From positions 1-34,380 of the forward strand of contig CAMCSH010000006.1 in assembly GCA_945877655.1 (NCBI GenBank): DNA of 34,380 nt, read 5' to 3'. The notes under the pieces are model-generated. The model saw nothing but the letters and a program-made list of their open reading frames with translations, was not told where the DNA came from and ran no database searches. Origin of the DNA: Lentisphaera araneosa HTCC2155. GTDB lineage: Bacteria; Verrucomicrobiota; Lentisphaeria; Lentisphaerales; Lentisphaeraceae. The translations under genes and the position numbers were made by a program. Each line of letters starts with the position of its first letter. The stretch's first letter is position 1. Shown here in pieces: positions 26,497 through 34,380 of this stretch.

Positions 26497-27806
26497 CAGA
26501 AACCCTCCGCTTTGACTTCGGCAGGGGTCACCAGACGGACCTTCAAGTGGGCCGGCCAGCCTTCGTCAAAGGACGCGGCATGGACGGCGACGCCATTGGT
26601 CAGGCAAGCTTCCAGCCAGAGGATCTGGTCCTCTTCCGGCGGACCGAGGAAGGCGATCAGGAGTTTTTCGCGATCGAGCGTGCCAACGGGGGATCCGAGA
26701 ACCTCGAAGTCGCCCGGGGTACGCTGCGGCTCGACCGCCGCCAAGGCATCGAACAGCTGGATCAGCGTGGTCTCGCTGCTGGCTCCGGCGAAGCGGATTT
26801 CCGGACCGCTGCCGCCCTGGAGGAGGCGGGTGAAGCGGAAGCCGCCGCCGGCCATTTGCAGAGCCGTCCCGGCGGCCAGCGACACCCGTTTTTCGAAGCT
26901 GGCGAAGCGCCGGCCCTGCCATTCGGTCAAGCCGGGATTGGCTTGCAGGTCGAGATAGACGCAGCAGCCCGGCAATCCGGCGCCGCTGAACTCCTTCACC
27001 ATCGGCTGACCGTGGCGGGCCCAGGAAGCCGAGTGGATCAGGCGCGGCTGATCTCCGAAGCGATATTCGCGGATGCCGCAAAGTTCCTCTTCCTCCAAGA
27101 CTTTCGCCGCTTCGCCGTCCTGCCCGTAAAAGCCGGCGTAACGCCAGCCGAGATGGATTTTCATCGGCTTGGGGTGGACCATGATTTCCCGCGCCCCTTC
27201 GCCGAAATGGCCGCTTTTCACCAGGCCGAAGGGGAAGGTGGTTTCGATGAAGACTTGCGGCAGCCGTTGCAGGCCGCGATCGGCGAAGCTGATCTGGCTG
27301 CGGACTTCCAGATTGGCACCGGGAGGCAAGCAGGCGATATTGGGAAATCCCGCCGGGCGCCGGAACGGCATTGGCAGGTTGTCGAGACCGAGATCCCAGG
27401 CCGGCAGACGGCTGCGGGAGCGGAGGACGTAAACGCTTTCGAACTCCTCGCCGACGCTGGCCTGTGTCGGCAGATGACGCTCGACTTGAATCCGAGGTTT
27501 GAAGAGGTGGGCGACTGCGAAATTCACCACCATCAAGCTGAGCAGGCCGTAGACAAAGATCTGCAGCGGATAGGAATTGTAGCTGATGATGGTGATGGTC
27601 GAGAAGATCGCCACCAGCATCAGGCAGAAGCGTCCGGTGATGGTGATGTGGCGATGAATGAGGCAGGTGAGCCACCAGAAGGTGGCATGGGTGGCGGTGA
27701 CATTGGTTCCGGTCAGCCAAGGCTGGGGCATCGGCCCCATCTCCTCCGGGCCGGCCATGAAGCGCCGACCCAGGTATTTGAAGCGGCTGTTCAGAGACCG
27801 CAGCAT
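26496..27806 (-). CDS. DUF58 domain protein
   Basis: Two N-terminal TM segments; GIREYRFGDQPRLIHSASWARHGQPMVKEF. Confidence 0.85.
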   Translation of the reverse strand: MLRSLNSRFKYLGRRFMAGPEEMGPMPQPWLTGTNVTATHATFWWLTCLIHRHITITGRFCLMLVAIFSTITIISYNSYPLQIFVYGLLSLMVVNFAVAHLFKPRIQVERHLPTQASVGEEFESVYVLRSRSRLPAWDLGLDNLPMPFRRPAGFPNIACLPPGANLEVRSQISFADRGLQRLPQVFIETTFPFGLVKSGHFGEGAREIMVHPKPMKIHLGWRYAGFYGQDGEAAKVLEEEELCGIREYRFGDQPRLIHSASWARHGQPMVKEFSGAGLPGCCVYLDLQANPGLTEWQGRRFASFEKRVSLAAGTALQMAGGGFRFTRLLQGGSGPEIRFAGASSETTLIQLFDALAAVEPQRTPGDFEVLGSPVGTLDREKLLIAFLGPPEEDQILWLEACLTNGVAVHAASFDEGWPAHLKVRLVTPAEVKAEGF

Positions 27807-27807
27807 C

Positions 27808-28767
27808 TCAGTGCGGTACCGGGATTGACTCGAGCAGCTCGTTGATGACCAGGATTTTCTGGCTGGAGGAAGCGCCTTGGTTCTTGAGGATCAGGCGGTG
27901 AGCCAGAACCGCCGGCGCCAGGCGGCGGATGTCATCAGGCAAGACATGGCCCCGCCCCAGCATCAGGGCTTGCGCTTGGGCGCAACGATAGAGCATCAAA
28001 GTGGCCCGTGGACTGGCGCCGAGACGGACTTGCGCGTGAGTCCGGGTGGCGCGCACCAGATTGGTGAGGTAGCGGCTGGCTGAGTCCTCGACATGAATCT
28101 GCCGGGTCGTCTCCTGCAGGGCGATGACATCGGCACGGGTCAATACCGGACCGAGATTCTCCAGCGGGTCGCTGTCGCGGCGGCTGGTCAGGATTTCCAG
28201 TTCCGCATCAAAATCAGGGTAATCCATCTTGAACTGCAGGGCGAAGCGGTCCATCTGCGCTTCGGGAAGCGGGAAGGTGCCGTGGAACTCCACCGGGTTC
28301 TGGGTGGCGATGACGAGGAAGGGAGGGTGAAGACGGTGGCGCTCGCCGGCGACCGTGACCTGCGCTTCACTCATCGCTTCCAGCAGGGCCGCCTGGGTCC
28401 GCGGCGAAGCACGGTTGATTTCATCGGCCAGGAGAATGTTGCAGAAGACCGGGCCGGGGCGGAAGATGAACTCGCTCTTGACCGGCGAAAACATCGGGCA
28501 GCCCGTGACGTCCGCGGGCAGCAGGTCGGGGGTGAACTGGATCCGCTGGAAGGCGGCGTCAATTGAGCTCGCCAAGGCTTTCGCCAAAGTGGTTTTGCCG
28601 ACTCCGGGGACGTCTTCGAGCAAGGCGTGTCCGCCGGCCAGCAAGGCGATCAGAAGCAGGTCGATGGGTTCGTCCTTTCCCTTGACGATGCGATGGAGGT
28701 TGTGCCGAAGCTGCGCGACTTTCATCTGGCAGGAGCCGGGATCGAATGAAGAGGGGCTGGGGGTCAT
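27808..28767 (-). CDS. MoxR-family AAA+ ATPase
   Basis: LEDVPGVGKTTLAKALA; LLADEINRASPRTQAALLEAMSEAQVTV; VIATQNPVEFHGTFPLPEAQMDRF. Confidence 0.96.
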   Translation of the reverse strand: MTPSPSSFDPGSCQMKVAQLRHNLHRIVKGKDEPIDLLLIALLAGGHALLEDVPGVGKTTLAKALASSIDAAFQRIQFTPDLLPADVTGCPMFSPVKSEFIFRPGPVFCNILLADEINRASPRTQAALLEAMSEAQVTVAGERHRLHPPFLVIATQNPVEFHGTFPLPEAQMDRFALQFKMDYPDFDAELEILTSRRDSDPLENLGPVLTRADVIALQETTRQIHVEDSASRYLTNLVRATRTHAQVRLGASPRATLMLYRCAQAQALMLGRGHVLPDDIRRLAPAVLAHRLILKNQGASSSQKILVINELLESIPVPH

Positions 28768-29726
28768 GATGGGGATAACCGCTTACGGGGTAAAAAGATT
28801 TGTGGAGCTTCGCGGCGGAGGAAGGCTTCCAGCGTCGCCACCGTGGGGCCGTATCCGCCTTTATAAATGTGGTATTCCAGGGCCGTGCTGAATTCCGCTG
28901 CCGTCTGCCAGCGGTGGGCCGGGTCGGGCTGCAGGGCGCGGTAGAGGATGTCGCGCAGATCGGCATCGAGATCTTCCGGCAAGGCGCCGAGATTGACACA
29001 GCCGCCACCGGCCAGTTTCTGCATGTCGGTATCCGTCGCCGCCTCGCGAGGGTGGCGGCCGCTGAGCATTTCCAGGAGCACCATGCCGAGGGCGTAGATG
29101 TCGGACCGCGGTTCCGCGCCTTTGCGCAGCGCCTGTTCCGGAGGCATGTAGGTGAGCTTGCCCAGCAAACATTGGTCATTGGCCGGCATGATGTTGTTCT
29201 TGGCCTTGGCGACGCCGAAGTCGGTGAGCTTGGGCAGGCCCTCGGTGGTGAGCAGAATGTTGCCCGGGCAGACGTCGCGGTGGACGATGTTGAGCGGGCG
29301 AAGCTCGGCATCGGTGCGGGAGTGGGCGTAGGCCAAGCCCCGGGCGATCCGCGCGGCGATGAAGGTCGCCAGTTCCGGCGGCAGCACTCGGCCGCGAGCC
29401 GCGAGCTGCTCGATCAGATCGGCCAAGGCCAAGCCGTTGACGTATTCCATCACCAGATAATGGCCGAAAGGCGCTTTGCCGAGATTCAGGATCTGCACGA
29501 TGTTTTCGTGGACGAGGCAGGAGACCAAGCGTCCTTCGTCAATCAACATGTCGATGAAGCGCTCGTCATAATTCAGTGAGCTCAACATGATTTTGAGGGC
29601 TACAGTCTTCTCGAAGCCGCTGCTTCCCAGCTGTACGGCCTCATAGACTTTGCCCATGCCGCCCTCGGCGATTTCTCGCACGATGCGGTAGCGTACTCCG
29701 GATTCAAACTCCCTGGGGATCTCCAT
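28764..29726 (-). CDS. Serine/threonine protein kinase with non-canonical catalytic loop
   Basis: IAEGGMGKVYEAV; VALKIM; IVHRDVCPGNILL; LTDFGVAKAKN; TYMPPEQALRKG. ATGA overlap with the MoxR gene. Confidence 0.92.
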   Translation of the reverse strand: MEIPREFESGVRYRIVREIAEGGMGKVYEAVQLGSSGFEKTVALKIMLSSLNYDERFIDMLIDEGRLVSCLVHENIVQILNLGKAPFGHYLVMEYVNGLALADLIEQLAARGRVLPPELATFIAARIARGLAYAHSRTDAELRPLNIVHRDVCPGNILLTTEGLPKLTDFGVAKAKNNIMPANDQCLLGKLTYMPPEQALRKGAEPRSDIYALGMVLLEMLSGRHPREAATDTDMQKLAGGGCVNLGALPEDLDADLRDILYRALQPDPAHRWQTAAEFSTALEYHIYKGGYGPTVATLEAFLRREAPQIFLPRKRLSPS

Positions 29727-29880
29727 ACGCTCGCTCCTGGCTGCTGAAAAGCTTACGCCTCTAGCTTAAATGAAAGCAGGTCTAGAGTCAAGCGGTAACT
29801 GCGAATTAGACCGAAAATCGCTTCTCAGGCGGCCGGACGGGAGCCGTCACTCTAAAAGCCGCAGCAGAGGAATGGAACCG

Positions 29881-30279
29881 GGTTGAAAGGTTCAAAGGTT
29901 GCAACGCAAGCGCATGAACAACAGCAACAAGAGACGATTCTAAGAGCATCGTTCAGGGGCGGCGAAGATGACTGCCGAAGCTTTTCTTCATAGTCGTTAG
30001 TTGTTGCTGTTGCAGCTAATCCTTTCAAACTTTTGGCTCTCCCGGAAATCGCGGTTTCGATGACGGCCTAGTCTGCCGGATGAGCTGGATTCGGGCCCTC
30101 CTTGACCCCTTCGGGGTCGCGACTCTTTGGGCTGCTGACCCGGGGTGTCGCCGATGCGGCTCAACCCCGGGCTAAAATCCGTGACTCCTTCGGAGTGAAA
30201 AAACCAAACGCGCGACACTGCTCGTCTGGCGGGTACAACTGGCAACCCACAAACATTCCCGGAGAGCCAACCTTTCAAC
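29881..30279. repeat. Composite palindromic repeat region with nested inverted repeats and internal hairpins
   Basis: Outer 11-bp IR GTTGAAAGGTT (29882-29892) / AACCTTTCAAC (30269-30279). Nested IR TTGGCTCTCCCGG (30033-30045) / CCCGGAGAGCCAA (30258-30270). Internal GACCCCTTCGGGGTC, CCCGGGGT...ACCCCGGG and ACTCCTTCGGAGT hairpins. Confidence 0.75.
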
Positions 30280-30293
30280 GGCGGTTTTTAGGG

Positions 30294-30998
30294 TCACTCG
30301 CCCAGATACGCCGCTTTCACTTGCGGATCGTGGCGCAATTCGGCCGCGGCGCCGGATAAAGTGATCAGGCCGGTTTCGAGGACGTGGCCATGGTGGGAGC
30401 ACTCCAGGGCCATGTTGGCATTCTGCTCGACCAGTAGCATCGACAGGCCGAGATCGCGGTTGATCTCGACGATCTTGGCGAAGATCTGCCGCACCAAGAT
30501 CGGGGCAATGCCCAGAGATGGCTCGTCCAACATTAAAAGTCGAGGACGGCTCATCAAGGCACGGGCGATCGCCAGCATCTGCTGCTCACCACCCGACATC
30601 GTCCCCGCAAGCTGCTTGCGGCGCTCCGCCAGACGAGGGAAAAGCACGAACGATTTTTCCAGATCTTCGGCGATCCCCTTGCGATCGAAGCGCAGGTAAG
30701 CTCCCATCCGGAGGTTTTCATCGACGCTGAGATTGGCGAAAACCATCCGACCTTCCGGTACCTGCACCAGCCCGCGCGCGACAATTTCATGCGTCGGCAA
30801 GCCGAGGATCTCGGCGCCATCATAACGGACCGAACCCGTCGCCTTGACCAGGCCCGAGAGCGCCCGCAGCGTCGTCGACTTGCCCGCCCCGTTGGAGCCG
30901 ACCAGGGTCACGATACTGCCCCGCGGCACCGAAAAACTCAAGCCTTTGACGGCGCTGATCGAACCATAGCTGACTTTGAGATCGCTGATCTGAAGCAT
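30294..30998 (-). CDS. livF: Branched-chain amino acid ABC transporter ATP-binding protein LivF-like
   Basis: LVGSNGAGKSTTLRALSGLV; MSGGEQQMLAIARALMSRPRLLMLDEPSLGIAPILV; LLVEQNANMAL. Start chosen at MLQISDLKVSYG. Confidence 0.9.
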   Translation of the reverse strand: MLQISDLKVSYGSISAVKGLSFSVPRGSIVTLVGSNGAGKSTTLRALSGLVKATGSVRYDGAEILGLPTHEIVARGLVQVPEGRMVFANLSVDENLRMGAYLRFDRKGIAEDLEKSFVLFPRLAERRKQLAGTMSGGEQQMLAIARALMSRPRLLMLDEPSLGIAPILVRQIFAKIVEINRDLGLSMLLVEQNANMALECSHHGHVLETGLITLSGAAAELRHDPQVKAAYLGE

Positions 30999-31231
30999 GA
31001 GGTCATCCTTGAATCTTGACGGCTCAGACCCTAATCCCGAGGGCCGCTCAGGCAAGCTGCCGCGTCCGTCGATGCCCAAGGTTTTCTTGGCAAATTCTGC
31101 CGCGACATCGCAAGGCGATGAATTGCGTTAAAATCTCTCTGGATCGAGCTTGAGGCGCTGGGCTAAACATTCCTCCAGTCACAGTCAGCAATTTTTCGAC
31201 CTGTGCAACTCCAGATCAGGCTTGCGATGCT

Positions 31232-31286
31232 CGTCGCGAAGCGACGGTGTGAGTGTAGCCGGGGCTTCAACCGGTTTCAACCCAGG
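31232..31286. repeat. REP-like hairpin element related in layout to the one at 30100-30195
   Basis: CGTCGC-GAA-GCGACG followed by GTGTGAGTGTAGCCGGGGCTTCAACCGGTTTCAACCC. Confidence 0.55.
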
Positions 31287-31637
31287 ACAGGATTGAGAAT
31301 GAATCAGTGAATCGCCGGAGTCTGGCTGGACCAGAAGGCCGTGCAGTCCCCGGATGAACTCCGCACCCTAGTCCGCGGCCGCCTCGCCGATGCCACCAAG
31401 GGCAGCTCCTGGGCGGTGATTCAGGAGCTCCGCACCCTGCTCTGAACCCTCAAGCGATTCCCGTGGCATCGCTTGCTCCGGGGGTCGCGCCTTGTACACG
31501 CGCTATGATTAGGGATGGACCAGCCCTTATGTCGCAGGTAAGGCGTCTGGGTTTCACTGAAGGGTAACCTCACGAAAGTTTGGACTCATCCCCCTGCTGT
31601 GCTATATTCGGAAGCTCCAAACCCAAAGGCTGATCAC

Positions 31638-33431
31638 ATGTCCACCGCTCTGTTCCTCGAAAAATTGGAAAATCTCGGCGGCTCCGCCGGCAACGGCAAG
31701 CTGCAGTCGCTGCTGAATCTCGACGATGCCCAGTATGAAGCCGTCAAGGCCGAGCTGATTGCCGAAGGCAAGATCGAGACGGGTCGGGGCCGCGGCGGCT
31801 CGGTGAAGTTGCTCGGCTACGAAGCTCAGCCCAGTCTCGCAGGATTTGAGAAACCGGTCAAGGTTCGCAAGGTGCGCGAAGCCAATGTTCGCGACGAAGC
31901 CGATGAAGAGGGTGAGGATGAAGACGACATCCACCCCCCTCCCAAGACCAAGCCGGAGCCCAAGAAGGGTGGCTCGGCCTTCGAGCAGGCCTTCCGCAAC
32001 ATCGATGATGTCCTGTGGAAAGACGCCGGCTGCACCAGCGAGCTGGACTACACGGAACAGACTTCGTGGATGCTGTTCCTGAAATACCTCGACGGCCTGG
32101 AGCAGGACAAGGCGATGGAAGCAGAGCTGGAAGGCCGGGAATACAGCTTCATCCTCGAGCCGCCCTACCGCTGGGAAGCCTGGGCCGCGCCGAAAGGCGC
32201 CGACGGCAAGATCGACCACAACACGGCGCTCAGCGGCGATGACCTGCGGGACTTCGTCAACCAAAAGCTCTTCCCCTACCTGCACGGCTTCAAGGCCAAG
32301 GCGACGGGGCCGAACACGCTGGAATACAAGATCGGCGAGATCTTCGGCGAGATCAAGAACCGCATCCAGAGCGGCTACAACCTGCGCGAGATCATCGAGC
32401 ACATCGACGCCCTGCGCTTCCGCTCGCAGACCGAGAAGCATGAGCTCTCCTACCTCTACGAAGCGAAGATCAAAAACATGGGCAACGCCGGACGAAACGG
32501 CGGCGAATATTACACGCCGCGGCCCCTGATCCGCGCCATCATCCAGGTCACCGACCCGAAGATCGGCGAGACGGTCTACGACGGCGCGGTCGGCTCCGCC
32601 GGCTTCTTGTGCGAGGCCTTCGACTACCTCCGCGCCAAACCGAACCTGAGCACGGCGGATTTGCGGACCCTGCAAGAGCGGACCTTCTACGGCAAGGAGA
32701 AGAAGTCGCTGGCCTATGTCATCGCGATCATGAACATGATCCTGCACGGCATCGAGGCGCCGAACATCATCCATACCAACACCCTGGCCGAGAACCTGAG
32801 CGACATCCAGGAGAAGGACCGGGTCGACGTGATCCTCGCCAACCCGCCCTTCGGCGGCAAGGAACGCACCGAGGTGCAGCAGAACTTCCCGATCCGCACC
32901 GGCGAAACCGCCTTCCTCTTCCTGCAGCACTTCATCAAGATGCTGCGCCCCGGCGGCCGCGCCGGCGTGGTGATCAAGAACACCTTCCTCTCCAACACCG
33001 ACAACGCCTCGGTGAGCCTGCGCAAGCTGCTGCTGGAGTCCTGCAATCTGCACACGGTGCTGGACTGCCCCGGCGGCACCTTCCTCGGCGCCGGAGTCAA
33101 GACCGTGGTCCTCTTCTTCGAGAAGGGCTCGTCGACCCGCAAAACCTGGTTCTACCAGCTCGATCCCGGACGTAACATGGGCAAAACCAATCCGCTCAAC
33201 GACGGCGACCTGAAGGAGTTCTTGGAGCTGCAGAAGAGCTTTGCGGACTCCGCCAAAAGCTGGAGCCTTGACATCGGCAGCGTCGACACCAGCACCTGGG
33301 ACTTGTCGGTGAAAAACCCCGATGGCGGCGAAGAGGTGATCCACCGCAGCCCGCAGGACATCCTTGCGGAAATCGCAAAACTCGATGCGGAAGCCGCAGA
33401 AGTCCTGAGCAAGATCCGGGGGCTCCTGTGA
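31638..33431 (+). CDS. hsdM: Type I restriction-modification system DNA methyltransferase subunit with N-terminal winged-helix-like extension
   Basis: ELDYTEQTSWMLFLKYLDGLE; NGGEYYTPRPLIRAIIQVTDPKIGETVYDGAVGSAGFL; motif IV ILANPPFGGKE. Confidence 0.96.
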   Translation: MSTALFLEKLENLGGSAGNGKLQSLLNLDDAQYEAVKAELIAEGKIETGRGRGGSVKLLGYEAQPSLAGFEKPVKVRKVREANVRDEADEEGEDEDDIHPPPKTKPEPKKGGSAFEQAFRNIDDVLWKDAGCTSELDYTEQTSWMLFLKYLDGLEQDKAMEAELEGREYSFILEPPYRWEAWAAPKGADGKIDHNTALSGDDLRDFVNQKLFPYLHGFKAKATGPNTLEYKIGEIFGEIKNRIQSGYNLREIIEHIDALRFRSQTEKHELSYLYEAKIKNMGNAGRNGGEYYTPRPLIRAIIQVTDPKIGETVYDGAVGSAGFLCEAFDYLRAKPNLSTADLRTLQERTFYGKEKKSLAYVIAIMNMILHGIEAPNIIHTNTLAENLSDIQEKDRVDVILANPPFGGKERTEVQQNFPIRTGETAFLFLQHFIKMLRPGGRAGVVIKNTFLSNTDNASVSLRKLLLESCNLHTVLDCPGGTFLGAGVKTVVLFFEKGSSTRKTWFYQLDPGRNMGKTNPLNDGDLKEFLELQKSFADSAKSWSLDIGSVDTSTWDLSVKNPDGGEEVIHRSPQDILAEIAKLDAEAAEVLSKIRGLL

Positions 33432-34380
33432 AAGCGGGGTGGGAAACAAAAAGGTTGGATCAACTATTTCGCATTGGCTCCAGCAAGCGAGTTCTTCAAT
33501 CAGAATGGCAAAGCTCAGGAGTTCCATTTTATAGGGGGCGTGAGATAACTCAATTAGCAATAAATGGCCGAGTAAAAAACGATCTTTTTATCACTGAAAA
33601 GCATTACAGTGAATTAAAGAACCAGTATGGGGTGCCTTCATCTGGCGACATTATGATCACAGCAATTGGAACAATTGGGAATGCTCATATTGTTAGAGAA
33701 GTAGATCGTTTTTACTTTAAGGACGCCAGTGTTCTTTGGATGAAAAAAACTAGTGATGTGAATAGTAAGTATATTGATTCATGGCTTAAATCAGACATGT
33801 TTTTTGATCAGCTTGACAGAGGCAATGGTGCCACTGTTGACACTTTGACTATTCAAAAACTTCAGAGCGTAACACTGTGCTTCCCCCCTCTCCCCGAGCA
33901 GCAGCGGATTGTCGGAATTTTGGACGAAGCGTTTGCGGCGATCGCGAGTGCCAAGGCCAAGGCGGAGCAGAACCTCAATAACGCCCGGGCGCTGTTTGAA
34001 AGCCACCTCAATGAGGTGTTTAGTGACCATTGGAAAGTCAGTAAAATTGTCTCCCTGGCTGACTTGGCGTCGGATATTACTGACGGCGATCATTTGCCCC
34101 CGCCGAAATCTCCAACTGGAGTTCCTTTCATCACCATTGGCAATATTGTCAAGGAAACTCACGAGATTGATTTCAGTGATACCTTCATGGTTCCTCAAGC
34201 TTATTTTAATGCCCTGAAACCCAACAAAAGGCCTCGCCTTGGTGATGTGCTCTACACTGTGACTGGATCATTTGGCATTCCTGTCATTGTGCGTGATAAT
34301 GCCAAGTTCTGCTTCCAGCGCCACATTGGGCTCATTCGTCCTAAAATTGACACAAATTCTACATGGCTCTACTACCTCAT
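33428..34380 (+). CDS. hsdS: Type I restriction system specificity subunit HsdS, truncated by the window end
   Basis: GTG start overlapping the hsdM stop (GTGA). VPFYRGREITQL...SSGDIMITAIGTIGN...FPPLPEQQRIVGILDEAFAAI, then a second TRD: DITDGDHLPPPKSPTGVPFITIGNI. Absent from the ORF track, apparently because it has no stop within the window. Confidence 0.94.
   Translation, partial: MKAGWETKRLDQLFRIGSSKRVLQSEWQSSGVPFYRGREITQLAINGRVKNDLFITEKHYSELKNQYGVPSSGDIMITAIGTIGNAHIVREVDRFYFKDASVLWMKKTSDVNSKYIDSWLKSDMFFDQLDRGNGATVDTLTIQKLQSVTLCFPPLPEQQRIVGILDEAFAAIASAKAKAEQNLNNARALFESHLNEVFSDHWKVSKIVSLADLASDITDGDHLPPPKSPTGVPFITIGNIVKETHEIDFSDTFMVPQAYFNALKPNKRPRLGDVLYTVTGSFGIPVIVRDNAKFCFQRHIGLIRPKIDTNSTWLYYL

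Noticed and set aside
25357-26958. 533-aa plus-strand ORF (and 26490..27845)
   Set aside because: Antisense to the TgpA-like and DUF58 genes, which carry recognisable catalytic and family motifs.
31602-33560. 652-aa minus-strand ORF opposite hsdM
   Set aside because: Antisense to a clear hsdM and the start of hsdS; low-complexity composition typical of GC-rich shadow frames.
1-34380. tRNA/rRNA genes, integrase/transposase genes or prophage modules
   Set aside because: None recognised by eye; tRNAscan/Infernal would be needed to exclude small RNA genes.

Overview
GC-rich bacterial chromosomal window. A PVC-superphylum (Lentisphaerae/Verrucomicrobia-like) origin is a low-confidence guess. The coding content is mostly recognisable: the 3' end of an MlaD/PqiB-like gene, a zinc-ribbon Ser/Thr kinase, orn, a TraB/GumN-like protein, aspS, a tandem-DUF350 membrane protein, a phosphoesterase, a NUDIX hydrolase, a 1097-aa serralysin-type RTX metalloprotease with adhesin-like repeats, umuDC, the DUF177-rpmF-plsX-fabH-fabG block, a frameshifted four-helix-bundle/zinc-ribbon gene, a GH29 fucosidase lipoprotein, a WaaP-like kinase, DUF3293, a DCC protein, a 5'-nucleotidase-like phosphoesterase, a tight Ser/Thr kinase-MoxR-DUF58-transglutaminase cluster followed by an HDOD gene, an isolated livF, and the start of a type I R-M locus (hsdM, partial hsdS). 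The most notable unexplained structure is intergenic. Three loci carry 7-bp tandem repeats, two of them as facing inverted tracts. Two loci share a GATATCGC-based palindromic element. Two GAA-loop hairpin (REP-like) repeats flank livF. Other items of interest are a direct-repeat operator candidate upstream of umuD, a kinase with HRDVCPGN in place of HRDxKPxN, a frameshift that looks like a 5-nt deletion, and an HsdM with an N-terminal winged-helix-like domain and acidic linker. All family calls come from reading motifs by eye; no database search was run.
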